The notes: generated from the sequence alone by a model not told the origin. A stretch of DNA of 64,000 nucleotides from JACQZO01 sp964512325 (GCA_964512325.1 CAZEGN010000002.1:1-64000); one strand, 5' to 3'; shown: positions 43,150 through 52,342, counted from the stretch's first letter. A program made the numbers and translations.

Positions 43150-43280
43150 CGAGCACACAGTGCGAGTCTTCGTCTACGCCTCCGTCTAACCTCATCCCTT
43201 CTTTCTCTCATGAGGCTATTTTGTCGTGCTCGTGGGAGACGAAGACTCAGACGAAGACGTAGGTTAGGGATCAGGTGAAG
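43150..43280 (+). repeat. tRNA-linked palindromic element, copy B
   Basis: It starts on the base after CCA. CGAGCAC (43150-43156) with GTGCTCG (43226-43232), and GAGTCTTCGTCT (43164-43175) with AGACGAAGACTC (43237-43248), again in a-b-a'-b' order. The first 24 bases match copy A after its tRNA, while the loop differs. The remainder of the gap to 43377 holds no gene. Confidence 0.75.
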
Positions 43281-43377
43281 AAGAGAAGGAAAATCAAAAA
43301 CAGACAGGATAAAAAATACCCACTGATTGACTAAATCCTCAATCAAATGCTTTGCTCTAAGCAATAATTAATTGACC

Positions 43378-43659
43378 ATGGCTAACAATCAAGTAATAGA
43401 CTGTACTAACTATGAATCTGCTCTATTATCTATCCAAACCTGTATTGGAATCGAGAAAGATATCTTAGCGGAATTGATCACTAAGTTGGACTACAATAAG
43501 AAGCATAAAATCTTCGTCGAAGTCCTTAACTATATCTACGACAAGCTACATGCTGTTGAACTAAGTCAATTTACGTTCTGTCATGATCAAAAAGGGCTGA
43601 GTATTAGCGCAGATGATGTACTAAGCATAGAAGAATTAAATCAAGTGAGAATACAGTAA
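43378..43659 (+). CDS. small hypothetical protein
   Basis: 93 residues from ATG 43378 (a TTG two codons earlier is in frame). Soluble and helical, with no known motif (NQVIDCTNYESALL ... SADDVLSIEELNQVRIQ). It lies between two repeat copies, B and C, in an accessory stretch. The residue composition looks coding, but no family is recognised. Confidence 0.5.
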   Translation: MANNQVIDCTNYESALLSIQTCIGIEKDILAELITKLDYNKKHKIFVEVLNYIYDKLHAVELSQFTFCHDQKGLSISADDVLSIEELNQVRIQ

Positions 43660-43753
43660 GGTGTAATTCTTACAAAGCTAAAATCTTCTTCACCACTACG
43701 ACACATTCGGAACTACAGAATATCCTTTTTACTTGTTCAAAGTCCATCCACAA

Positions 43754-43884
43754 GCGCCCACCACGAGCACGTAGTGCGAGTCTCCGTCTACCTCTCCGTC
43801 TTATCTCATTCCTTATAGCTTGAGCTTATTTAGCGTGCTCGAAGACGAAAGACAAGACGAAGACGAAGGAAAGGAAAAAGAGTG
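43754..43884 (+). repeat. palindromic element, copy C, with a tRNA-end-like leader
   Basis: CGAGCAC (43764-43770) and GTGCTCG (43835-43841) with pyrimidine and purine arms as in copy A. The loop from CTCATTCC onward (about 28 bases near 43806-43833) and the trailing AAGGAAAAAGAGTG are identical to copy A. Unlike A, B and D there is no tRNA before it, but it is preceded by GCGCCCACCA, the same ending as the tRNA-Ile2 gene (GGGCCCACCA). Confidence 0.75.
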
Positions 43885-43894
43885 CACACCGCCT

Positions 43895-44422
43895 TTACGC
43901 TTTACCAAGGATGGTTTCTTTTAAGAAAAAACTGGCAGCCTCAGGTGTTTTTAAAATATGGATCTCCTTTTGGTTCGAATACTTTTCAAGTTGAGCAAGA
44001 ACTGTAGGCCTTTGCTCAACTTTGTAGTTCCAGATTAATTTCAGGAAATCGCAGGAGATCTTTTCTCTCCAAGAACTTGGCATATCAGGTCTCTGCTTAT
44101 TTCTAAATTGCCATCGTCTTAGTAGTGCACGCCACATGCTCAATACCCTCGGGTAATCTAGGAAAATGACAGTATCAGCTGCCTCTATTCTCATACTCAT
44201 TGTGCTTTTGTAGTTACCATCAATTATCCACTGGTCTTTCCTTACTAACGAATTGATTGTGTCACTCCATTGCTGTTTTTTGATTACTTCATTACTGTCC
44301 CAATGCTCTTGATGATATAGGGCATCTAAATGGATAAGGGGTAGCTTAGTCAACCTTGCTAATTCAATAGAAAAGGTGCTTTTGCCTGAGCCTGGGCAGC
44401 CAATAACGACAACTTTCTTCAT
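43895..44422 (-). CDS. P-loop nucleotide kinase-like protein (FlaR/topology-modulation type)
   Basis: 175 residues from ATG 44422 (MKKVVVIGCPGSGKST). The P-loop is GCPGSGKST. LPLIHLDALYHQEHW and DQWIIDGNYKSTM, then VIFLDYPR, match the family often annotated as adenylate kinase-like or DNA topology modulation protein FlaR. Its role is uncertain; members probably phosphorylate a small substrate. An ATG eight codons upstream is less family-like. It stands alone beside repeat copy C. Confidence 0.85.
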   Translation of the reverse strand: MKKVVVIGCPGSGKSTFSIELARLTKLPLIHLDALYHQEHWDSNEVIKKQQWSDTINSLVRKDQWIIDGNYKSTMSMRIEAADTVIFLDYPRVLSMWRALLRRWQFRNKQRPDMPSSWREKISCDFLKLIWNYKVEQRPTVLAQLEKYSNQKEIHILKTPEAASFFLKETILGKA

Positions 44423-44654
44423 AGATTTAAGATTAGAAGCAACCATGGGTTTTTATTTAAAGCATAGCACTGAGAATATTCTTTGCCCAGTAACATTTCT
44501 CTCTAGCGAAGAGCAGGAGAAGGGAAGCAAGTAGAAGCAATTAGAAATCACGCAACATCACGCAAATCTTTATAGTGAAAAAATGCTCTTTGTTATAAAC
44601 TAGCTATAAGAATGGTTGGCAAAATAGTAGACACAGGATAACACCATATAATTC

Positions 44655-45200
44655 ATGAAAACTAAACGAGTCTCAATAAGAAAAGTACGACAATTAAGCA
44701 AAATATTTGCACTAGTCGTATTGCTGGTTGTTTCATTTGTGACACAAAAGATGACTTCATCAGTCCCCAACCCTCTTCCTAGCAATAACATAAAAACTAG
44801 CGAGATTGCCCATGTAAGCAGAGTGCTTGATGGAGACACAATCGAATTAAGTGATGGTAGAAAGGTGCGCTATATTGGCATCGATGCACCAGAGCTGCAT
44901 GATACAGACAGCAGCAAAACATGTTTTAGCAATGAAGCATTTATAGCTAATAAAAATCTGGTTGAAAATAAAGATGTCACCCTCACGCTAGACACGAGCA
45001 ACACAGATCGCTATGGTCGATTACTACGCTATGTTTATGTAAACACTACTGATGTCGGAGAGGATTTGGTACGCAATGGCTTTGCACGTGCCAAAGATTA
45101 TCCGCCAGATAGTGCTCACAAGACCAGCTTAAAAGAAAGCGAATTATTCGCTAAAGAAAAGAATGTGGGTTTATGGCGCCAGTGCAATGAGACGATGTAG
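44655..45200 (+). CDS. secreted thermonuclease-family nuclease (SNase)
   Basis: 181 residues. An N-terminal membrane/signal segment (IFALVVLLVVSFVTQ) is followed by the SNase OB-fold: VSRVLDGDTIELSDGRKVRYIGIDAPEL, DRYGRLLRYVYV and GEDLVRNGFARA, including the catalytic Arg/Glu/Arg region. It degrades DNA and RNA outside the cell, plausibly to scavenge nucleotides. Its final 30 bases overlap the 3' end of the convergent gene at 45171. The 208-base gap upstream shows only AT-rich promoter-like sequence. Confidence 0.92.
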   Translation: MKTKRVSIRKVRQLSKIFALVVLLVVSFVTQKMTSSVPNPLPSNNIKTSEIAHVSRVLDGDTIELSDGRKVRYIGIDAPELHDTDSSKTCFSNEAFIANKNLVENKDVTLTLDTSNTDRYGRLLRYVYVNTTDVGEDLVRNGFARAKDYPPDSAHKTSLKESELFAKEKNVGLWRQCNETM

Positions 45201-45605
45201 CCTTTCAGTAAGAGCCTCAAGCGTAAACTGTGCGAATATCAGTTCATTCGTAGTATGATGAGCTAAGTGTGGTGCTTCCTGCGCAAAGCGATTACGATCA
45301 GACAAAAAAGAAAAGTATCGCCAGTAAATAAACAATATTGGCTGAGCGAGATCAAACCAATACTTTAACAATTCGCCCCCACGCTTTTTATCAAATTGCA
45401 TAAACTCCTCAAAAAAACTGAAGGCCTCATGCATTCTTTTTAAATAGGCAAGATCCAGCATGGGAGGAGATGGTGGTAGTAATTCAATAATTGCTCGCAC
45501 CATATTTTTCAACAAATGCTTTCGATAACTAATTTCAAAACGTGCATCTAGTGTATCTACTTCGGCAATTGAAGGATAATCGGCAAAAAAAACATCATCA
45601 GGCAC
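45171..45605 (-). CDS. hypothetical helical protein
   Basis: 144 residues, soluble and predominantly helical with aromatic-rich segments (YLKRMHEAFSFFEEFMQF, ILFIYWRYFSFLSDRNRF). No motif recognised. It lies 53 bases downstream of the NUDIX gene on the same strand and overlaps the convergent nuclease by 30 bases. Confidence 0.55.
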   Translation of the reverse strand: MPDDVFFADYPSIAEVDTLDARFEISYRKHLLKNMVRAIIELLPPSPPMLDLAYLKRMHEAFSFFEEFMQFDKKRGGELLKYWFDLAQPILFIYWRYFSFLSDRNRFAQEAPHLAHHTTNELIFAQFTLEALTERLHRLIALAP

Positions 45606-45658
45606 TGTTGCTCAATTAAGGGGCCCTAAACTAGCATGAGTTTTTTAAAATTTCTAGT

Positions 45659-46144
45659 CTACTTTCTTTGCCAAATTGTTTTTTCCCCGTTTAGTTTTTT
45701 TTCTGTCATCAATAGCTCATCATAAATACCATCAATGAGATTGTAATTCTTCGCTTCTTCCAAAGTGACCCAGGCAAATTGATCAACTTCCTCAGGCTGA
45801 ATCTTCACTTCCCCAGAAACATAATCAGCTACACATGAAATAACCAAAGATGGCGCACCATCAGCATGCACAGTAGCCAGGCTGGTTACATATTGAATAT
45901 TTTCAATTTCAATCCCCGTCTCCTCATGCACCTCACGACGCAATACCTGCTCTAAAACATTATACCAATAAAATTCAGTATCCTTAGGCAGATGAAGGTA
46001 ATCATTAGTCTCTAGTTTTCCACCAGGCACTGTCCACATCCCAGGAAATCTTTTCTTATTAGGAGAGCGTCTTGTAATTAAAAACTTGCCAGCTTTCACA
46101 ATAATTGCCGTAATAGCCACCTCATGTAGAAATTGATTTTCCAT
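45659..46144 (-). CDS. NUDIX hydrolase with an insertion in the Nudix box
   Basis: 161 residues from ATG 46144 (MENQFLHEVAITAIIV). The Nudix box is split: GGKLETND is followed by about 15 extra residues (YLHLPKDTEFYWYNV) before the helix VLRREVHEETGIEI. The metal-binding REVHEETG is intact, so hydrolysis of a nucleoside diphosphate derivative is plausible. The substrate is unknown. I have the impression this insertion recurs in other bacterial Nudix proteins and is not a lesion. A start 8 codons earlier is possible. Confidence 0.85.
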   Translation of the reverse strand: MENQFLHEVAITAIIVKAGKFLITRRSPNKKRFPGMWTVPGGKLETNDYLHLPKDTEFYWYNVLEQVLRREVHEETGIEIENIQYVTSLATVHADGAPSLVISCVADYVSGEVKIQPEEVDQFAWVTLEEAKNYNLIDGIYDELLMTEKKLNGEKTIWQRK

Positions 46145-46267
46145 GGAATAAAGATTAGTTACTATCATTTACCAATTAAGTAGAATGAGAGACAAGTAAA
46201 TTCCAGCAATTACAATAGCAAAACCCATATAATCCCGGTATTTTTGTCATGTTTATTAATAACAAAC

Positions 46268-49200
46268 ATGCTTTTCAAGCAAAAATCGCTACGCCTCTTC
46301 ACAATTACAACGGCATTTGTACTCTTATTACAATTGTTTACATTGTCCTTTTCAATTCCCACTGTCCAGGCTGCTGGTGAAGCGATACTAGGAACTGTCT
46401 TCTATGATAATGATCGCGATGGTGTTCAGGACATGAATGAGAATGGAATTCCAGGCGTAAATATTTTTGTTTACGACACCAACGACCAGAATCAAGGCTT
46501 TGTCAGCACTGACCTATCTGGTAATTATCAAGTTGATATTGGCAGTAGTGGCAATTTCTACGTCGTCTTTGACAATTATCCTGGTATCTATACTTTTTCA
46601 CCCCAAGACCAGGGTGTTGACGACACTGTAGACAGTGACGTGTTAGATGGACAAAACAGAACAGCACTCATTAATGTAGCTGATTCAGCTCAGGTGTTAA
46701 ATGTTGATGCTGGTATGCATATACTTCCTACTAATGTTGGCGACTTGGTATTTGATGATGTCGATCAAAGTGGGACACAAAACTTGGGCGACTTAACCCT
46801 TTCTGGTGTCACCGTAAATGTGCGTGACATCAATTCAAATTCACAAGTGGGATCAGACACTTCTGCCGGTGATGGTAGTTTTTCTGTCCCTGTATATATT
46901 TCTGGCTGTGTAGGACCTAATTTCACTTGGAATGACACCGCTGAATTCAGTTCATATAACTGTTCTGCCAGTGTAACTGGCGGTGCTTACTATTTGATCT
47001 TCAGCACACCAACGGATTGTACAGCGCCCGGAACCGACTTTGCACTATCTTTACGCGATGCAAGCAATAACGAAATATATTCAGGCAGTTGTATTGACCA
47101 AGTTCAACCAGATCAGTTACTAAACAGTACCTACTATGCAGCTGGTCCTTTTGTTGAATCAAGCACAGGTACGGCTACACTCAATTTTACTAGTACAGGT
47201 CCGGTGAGCACAGGTTTTACTAACGTATTTCTGTTCTATAATAATTATCAGTTAGAAGTACCCAGCTTGCCCTCTGGCTATACGTTCACTACACAATATG
47301 CCGGTATGGATGGTGCTGCCGACAGTGATGTAAATGGATCAGGATTGAGCGACGGATTTGTCTTATTCCCGGGACTTGATTCGCTAGAACATGATGTAGG
47401 TATGTATGAAACTGGAGCAGCAACGGCAAACCTATCTCTAACATTGGAAGCATCATCTACGAGCGGCAATATAACTGATCACGTTAGCGTTACTATTAGT
47501 GTAAGTAACAGTGGCCCTGACACTGCCAGCAATGTAAACGTCAGTTATCCTGTTAGTGCGAGCGAACTGCAACTAGATAGTGCTAGTGGTAGCGGATCAT
47601 ATAATACGATGTCGGGACAATGGTCAATTAGCTCTATTCCTGCGGGCGAAACAGCAAGATTATTTTTAGATATCCAATTTGCAAATAGCGGCGCACCTAC
47701 TACTACCGCTGAAATTACGAATGCAGACACGATTGATCCTGACTCAACTTTTAATGATCAAATCGATCAAGATGATTATAAGTCACTGTCATTTACTATC
47801 TCCGGAGGAGGAGGTGGTGGTGGTGGAGGCGGAGGGGCATCATGTCAGCCTGAAGATACTTGCATTGCTGGTGCTGTTTTTCTTGATGCCAATAATAATG
47901 GCCTCGCAGATGAAGGAGAGAACGGTGCTGGTGGTATACAAGTTGAACTTCGCCTGTCATCCAATTCGAATCTGGTAGCATCGACTACAACAAATGGCGG
48001 AGGTGAATATTTATTTAGTTCTAGCTCTAGTGATGTGCAAGATGGTATCGAGTATTATTTAGCATTCCAACAGCCAGACGGTTACAACTTTTCATTACAA
48101 GACCAAGGTGCAGATGATACGATAGATAGCGACGTCAATGAATCTGGAGTTACTAGTGTTTTCACCCTCTCAGCGCAAGAACACAAAGACGACATCTTCG
48201 CAGGACTTCCCTCAGGCGGGGGTGGTGGTGGTGGTGGTGGTGGAGGTGGTGGAGGTGGAGGTGGTGGTGATGGAGGATGTGAAGGCTCTTGTGGTGATGT
48301 TGTGTTACATTTTTTCACAGACACAAATGGCAATGGAACTCAAGATGAAGGTGAACCAGATGGGGCACCCGGAACCAGTATTCACATTGCAAGTGAAGGT
48401 GGTGAATTTGATGTTGAACCGGACCCAGACACCGGTGATCTCGGAGGCTCATTAGCCGTGGGTGAGTATACTTTTACCATTACACCACCTGATGGATCAG
48501 CGGTAACTGGAGGTAGCGCAGTGATTACTTTTAGCCTCGCAGAAAACGAGCTTACTAATTTGGGGGCAAGAGGTATTTTTGAAGGCGAAACGGGCCGAGT
48601 GACACTTCATATTTTTACAGACAGTAATGGTGATGGCGATCAAGATAGTGGTGAAGCTGATAGTGCGGACGATACAAGTCTTCACATCCTAAATACGGAT
48701 GATGAGAGTGAACAAGATGTCGCTTTTGATGAAAATGGTGATATCGATACTCACCTTATTCCAGGCAATTACACATTTACAATTATCATTCCTGACGGTG
48801 CAAGTGTAACCGGCACTACCACACCGCTCAATCCAATTACCGACGTAGTCATCGTAACAGATGAGACCACAGATCTAGGCGAACGAGGTATTTACAGCGC
48901 TTCTGGGAGTGGTGGGGGTGGAGGAGGAGGTGGTGGAGGCAGTAGTGGTGGTAGCTCTAGTGCTAGTACGCGACATGTAACCTGGGGCAATTTAGGAGGC
49001 AGCAATGACGATGGCGGTAGTTCATGGGTAAATGGCAGTGTCCCAAGTAGAAGCCGCAGCAACTCAACCACCAACAACTCCACTAACAATCCCCTCCCGG
49101 TAGTGACACCTAGCTATACGCCATGCTTAATATCTGGTGGTACAAACGCTCGTTCATTTCATGACATCAAAGCCAACCCAGATCTAGACTTTCTCACTGG

Positions 49201-49741
49201 TCTAACATTCGTCAATGAACCAGAAAGAGCGCTGGTTAATGGCTATAGCAATGGCAACTTTGGTCCAAACAATTACCTCACAAGGTACGAGCTATTAAAA
49301 ATCGCACTTTCCAGTAACTGTGCCGGATCTGGTGGAACCAGGAACCTTAACACACAAAACCAACGCTTTAGCGATGTGCCACAGGATGACTCTGAGCAAT
49401 CAAGAGTTGTGGGAGAAGCTTTTGCACTAGGTATAATCAATGGCACTAGCGAACAGTTCTTTCCAGACAGAGCGGTAACTTATGCTGAGATGCTAAAAAT
49501 TCTTTTCAATGCTTCAGCCTACTTTAAAGATGGTAAACCAATTGCTGAGTTAACAGCAGAAATACCAGGCCTAACTGACCAATCTTTTGCTCAAGCAATC
49601 GCCTATGCGCAAACGCTTGGCATATTACCGTTTGGTAATGATGTAGAGTTTCCCCAAAACGAATATGTAACACGAGCTGACATGGCAACCATCTTAGCAA
49701 ACTTTATTCGGGTGATGAGCGGAACAGTGTTAGTCAACTAA
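46268..49741 (+). CDS. giant surface protein: SdrD-like B domains, DUF11-like domain, poly-Gly linkers, three SLH repeats
   Basis: 1157 residues from ATG 46268; TTG 46244 is also in frame. A signal peptide ends near VQA. SdrD/Cna-B-like repeats follow (ILGTVFYDNDRDGVQDMNE, VGDLVFDDVDQSGTQNLGD, IAGAVFLDANNNGLADEGE, HFFTDTNGNGTQDEGE, HIFTDSNGDGDQDSGE), each with a DxDxDG-like calcium loop. A DUF11-like domain lies at about 385-520. Three poly-Gly linkers are encoded at 47804-47837, 48215-48268 and 48911-48940. The protein ends with three SLH repeats (SFHDIKANPDLDFL, FSDVPQDDSEQSR, LTDQSFAQAIAYA). Probably an S-layer-attached adhesin or stalk. Confidence 0.92.
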   Translation: MLFKQKSLRLFTITTAFVLLLQLFTLSFSIPTVQAAGEAILGTVFYDNDRDGVQDMNENGIPGVNIFVYDTNDQNQGFVSTDLSGNYQVDIGSSGNFYVVFDNYPGIYTFSPQDQGVDDTVDSDVLDGQNRTALINVADSAQVLNVDAGMHILPTNVGDLVFDDVDQSGTQNLGDLTLSGVTVNVRDINSNSQVGSDTSAGDGSFSVPVYISGCVGPNFTWNDTAEFSSYNCSASVTGGAYYLIFSTPTDCTAPGTDFALSLRDASNNEIYSGSCIDQVQPDQLLNSTYYAAGPFVESSTGTATLNFTSTGPVSTGFTNVFLFYNNYQLEVPSLPSGYTFTTQYAGMDGAADSDVNGSGLSDGFVLFPGLDSLEHDVGMYETGAATANLSLTLEASSTSGNITDHVSVTISVSNSGPDTASNVNVSYPVSASELQLDSASGSGSYNTMSGQWSISSIPAGETARLFLDIQFANSGAPTTTAEITNADTIDPDSTFNDQIDQDDYKSLSFTISGGGGGGGGGGGASCQPEDTCIAGAVFLDANNNGLADEGENGAGGIQVELRLSSNSNLVASTTTNGGGEYLFSSSSSDVQDGIEYYLAFQQPDGYNFSLQDQGADDTIDSDVNESGVTSVFTLSAQEHKDDIFAGLPSGGGGGGGGGGGGGGGGGGDGGCEGSCGDVVLHFFTDTNGNGTQDEGEPDGAPGTSIHIASEGGEFDVEPDPDTGDLGGSLAVGEYTFTITPPDGSAVTGGSAVITFSLAENELTNLGARGIFEGETGRVTLHIFTDSNGDGDQDSGEADSADDTSLHILNTDDESEQDVAFDENGDIDTHLIPGNYTFTIIIPDGASVTGTTTPLNPITDVVIVTDETTDLGERGIYSASGSGGGGGGGGGGSSGGSSSASTRHVTWGNLGGSNDDGGSSWVNGSVPSRSRSNSTTNNSTNNPLPVVTPSYTPCLISGGTNARSFHDIKANPDLDFLTGLTFVNEPERALVNGYSNGNFGPNNYLTRYELLKIALSSNCAGSGGTRNLNTQNQRFSDVPQDDSEQSRVVGEAFALGIINGTSEQFFPDRAVTYAEMLKILFNASAYFKDGKPIAELTAEIPGLTDQSFAQAIAYAQTLGILPFGNDVEFPQNEYVTRADMATILANFIRVMSGTVLVN

Positions 49742-49751
49742 TGAACAAGAT

Positions 49752-49786
49752 AAAGAGCTGCGCATCTTAAAAAGAGGCAGCTTTTT
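49752..49786. terminator. intrinsic terminator between convergent genes
   Basis: AAAGAGCTGC (49752-49761) pairs with GCAGCTTTTT (49777-49786) over 10 bp including one G-U, with a T-run on the plus strand and an A-rich 5' side that gives a T-run on the minus strand. It serves the SdrD/SLH gene and overlaps the stop of the convergent Cys-rich gene. Confidence 0.75.
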
Positions 49787-51467
49787 ATTGTGCTTCAAAA
49801 CAAGCCTCACAATAGATAATTTGCTGACTAGTAGGTGAAAAGCTCGTCAGCAAACTCTTCTGACACCGAGCACACTGACGCTCCCATAATTGCTCAGGAT
49901 TTCTTACCGCTTCACGCTCAAGGTGTCTCTGCTCATAGTCCTTATGCGGCAAGGGAATATTATACTTTCTATAAAAGGCAAGCTCTTGCTTGGTAATGCG
50001 AAAAAGCTTATCTGTTCCCTCAGCTGCAATCGCAACATTCACAACATCATCATCCACTTCTGCAATATTTTTTGGCAATATTGCAGCTGGTAAAACCTTG
50101 CTTACTTGTGGAGCAGGCGGCAGATATTCACACCAATGAGCCCCTTTAGCCAAAGCTTCCTCCTTAGTGAGAGGAAGATATTCTTGTGCTGCGGTTTCAT
50201 TATAACCGAACTGTGAAATAGCCATAGGAAAAAACTCTCCCCACTCCCCTGTCTGCTGCATATGAGCAATGATGCGAGGCATCAGCTCTTCATATTGTTC
50301 TTTTGAATATTGCTTATTAAGAATGCAGTATTCTTTCCGCTTCAGACCAAAACAGCCAAAGAGATGATGAGACCAACGACAAAACTGCGAATAGTACATA
50401 TCACGCACATTGTCCCAACAGTACGAACAAAAGGCGATATTGTAGGCACCTGAGCCTGTCTCTTGGCATTCATAATTCAGCTCTGCATCCCAACCCCACA
50501 TATCATAATCACGACAATCTTTGGCATGCTCAAGATTACGGACATAGGCGCAGTCTTCAACATGATCGAGGTTAAAACCAGCGCGTACATTTTTCACATT
50601 ATATAAGTAATTACCAGTGGAATTTTCAGCTGAATATCCAACATAGTATTTACGTGGCATGCTGCTATCCCCCACAATACTTTGTAGATAATAGGCTTTT
50701 AAGTCTTTGCCTGAATTCTTAAGTCTTTCTACTTCAGAAAAGTATTGTTCCTTAGTGTACTGCTTATTCAAAATGCAATATTCTTTTTGTTGCAGATTAA
50801 AACAAAGAAAACAATTCTTGCAGCCACGCAAATTAAAGACATATTCACTCGAAGACGTATTGGCACACATATAAGCATGCCTCACCTCATAGCAATTATT
50901 ACAGTTCACACAATCGTAACAATAGGAACAATCTTTTACATAAGAACAATCAAGACAGTCTAGCGAACGATAAATACCATAACTATACATACACCCTTCA
51001 CAGTCACCAGTATCGAAGATGAGATAACAATTTTTTGATGGTCCAGCTAGGTTAATATATTCAGAATTAATGTTTGGTAGGTAATCAGTAATCAGTGCCA
51101 ATTGCGGCACAGTGAGCATTAGTGAGCGATACTGCTCAAAGAACGGTTTAGTAAAATCATACTCTCGACCGAAAGTAAGGGCATCCCAGCTATCTCCCCA
51201 CCAAGCATGCTCCGAGTAAACCTTAAACGGCTTATCAGGAGAAAATACAGAGAGCATAGGCTTGCCGGTCAAATCACACACATCACTATAAAGCTTTGTA
51301 CCATTACGCCAACTCATTCGGCGACGTTTACGTTCCAGTGGCGATAATGATGGTGGGGCAATTAAGTATTTCCTTCCTTGAAAGACAGGACTCACCTTTT
51401 CTAAAAAAGCGCAATCATCGTCAGTGATGACAAACTTCTCACCAGACACACGACAAATTCTTTCCAT
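49785..51467 (-). CDS. Cys-rich repeat protein, paralog 1
   Basis: 560 residues with 31 Cys, soluble, no signal peptide. An N-terminal region with few Cys ends in WDALTFGREYDFTKPFFEQ. A Cys-repeat block follows (C147-C231), where all 14 Cys spacings are multiples of three. A second Cys block ends in a repeat of the motif KEYCILNKQYTKEQY, so the protein is internally duplicated. The C-terminus is a zinc-ribbon-like pair (CARC ... CEAC). I recall homologs as common uncharacterised proteins in Patescibacteria. The N-terminal CxxC pairs seen in paralog 3 are lost. A TrmB-type regulator is divergent 110 bases away. Function unknown; metal or disulfide chemistry is inference. Confidence 0.85.
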   Translation of the reverse strand: MERICRVSGEKFVITDDDCAFLEKVSPVFQGRKYLIAPPSLSPLERKRRRMSWRNGTKLYSDVCDLTGKPMLSVFSPDKPFKVYSEHAWWGDSWDALTFGREYDFTKPFFEQYRSLMLTVPQLALITDYLPNINSEYINLAGPSKNCYLIFDTGDCEGCMYSYGIYRSLDCLDCSYVKDCSYCYDCVNCNNCYEVRHAYMCANTSSSEYVFNLRGCKNCFLCFNLQQKEYCILNKQYTKEQYFSEVERLKNSGKDLKAYYLQSIVGDSSMPRKYYVGYSAENSTGNYLYNVKNVRAGFNLDHVEDCAYVRNLEHAKDCRDYDMWGWDAELNYECQETGSGAYNIAFCSYCWDNVRDMYYSQFCRWSHHLFGCFGLKRKEYCILNKQYSKEQYEELMPRIIAHMQQTGEWGEFFPMAISQFGYNETAAQEYLPLTKEEALAKGAHWCEYLPPAPQVSKVLPAAILPKNIAEVDDDVVNVAIAAEGTDKLFRITKQELAFYRKYNIPLPHKDYEQRHLEREAVRNPEQLWERQCARCQKSLLTSFSPTSQQIIYCEACFEAQ

Positions 51468-51469
51468 AA

Positions 51470-51573
51470 TGCTTACTTAGCACAATTATTATGACGAGAA
51501 GAAAATATTAATCAAGCTTATATGATGATAAAAGTTATGATACAATTAACTAGTACAAATGCTAAAGAAAGCA
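51470..51573. promoter_or_regulatory. mirrored TGCTAA..AAGCA elements in a divergent promoter region
   Basis: The minus strand reads TGCTAAGTAAGCA (51470-51482), 2 bases before the Cys-rich gene's ATG. The plus strand reads TGCTAAAGAAAGCA (51560-51573), 4 bases before the TrmB-like gene's ATG. Each is itself a TGCT/AGCA inverted repeat. Between them is AT-rich sequence with TACAAT-like -10 candidates. Confidence 0.5.
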
Positions 51574-51577
51574 AAGC

Positions 51578-52342
51578 ATGTCAAAGTTTCTTGATGAAAG
51601 CGAATATAATCAGTTAAAACAAAACTTGGTAAACCTAGGGCTAAGCGAGCATGAAGCCAATGTATACCTTGCTCTATTACACTTAGGTCAGGTGGGCAGC
51701 TCCAAAATTATTAAGCTCACCGGTCTTCATGGTCAATATGTCTATCAAGCCTTACATGCTCTTGAAACAAAAGGTTTAACCAATCATGTGATTATTAATA
51801 ATCGCAAAAAGTTTTACAGCAAAGATCCACAAACTTTGTTGGCAATTGTAGACCAACAAAGAGCACTTGCCGAAAAAACTACCCATCAATTACACAACCT
51901 CATCTCACTCCCTTCACCACAACAATTCGACATTTACCAAGGCTCTGATTCTTATGTCCGCTATGAATTTCAGTCATTAATGCAGGCCAGCATACATGAA
52001 GAACTGTGTGTAATTGGCGGCACGGGAGATCACTTTTACAATATTATGCACCTCCATTTGCAAGAATACGAACGGATCAGAAAACGCAAAGAAATACATA
52101 TTCGTTACTTAGGCAGCATTGAACAAAAGGCAGAGCTAGAAGCGATGAAAGAGAATCGACCTCATTTTGAGTTTCGCCTCCTCCCCGGTTTATTTACAGG
52201 ACTAGTAAATACCAATATCTGGGCTGAACACATTGCACTCAATCTATTTGGCAATCCTGTTGTTTGTTTCACTATCACCAATCGACAGGTAGCAGAAAGC
52301 TACAAAGGATTCTTTAACACACTGTGGGAGTTGGGAAAGTAA
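51578..52342 (+). CDS. TrmB-family transcriptional regulator
   Basis: 254 residues. An N-terminal winged helix (LVNLGLSEHEANVYLALLHLGQVGSSKIIKLTGLHGQYVYQAL, where TrmB proteins have the L-G-L-x-x-x-E-A-x-x-Y-x-x-L pattern) is followed by a coiled linker and a C-terminal effector-like domain (FDIYQGSDSYVRYEFQSLM; EELCVIGGTGDHFYNIM). TrmB proteins sense sugars in archaea, but many bacterial ones have no known ligand. It is divergent from Cys-rich paralog 1 and shares with it a sequence element at the start codon, so it may control that gene. Confidence 0.85.
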   Translation: MSKFLDESEYNQLKQNLVNLGLSEHEANVYLALLHLGQVGSSKIIKLTGLHGQYVYQALHALETKGLTNHVIINNRKKFYSKDPQTLLAIVDQQRALAEKTTHQLHNLISLPSPQQFDIYQGSDSYVRYEFQSLMQASIHEELCVIGGTGDHFYNIMHLHLQEYERIRKRKEIHIRYLGSIEQKAELEAMKENRPHFEFRLLPGLFTGLVNTNIWAEHIALNLFGNPVVCFTITNRQVAESYKGFFNTLWELGK

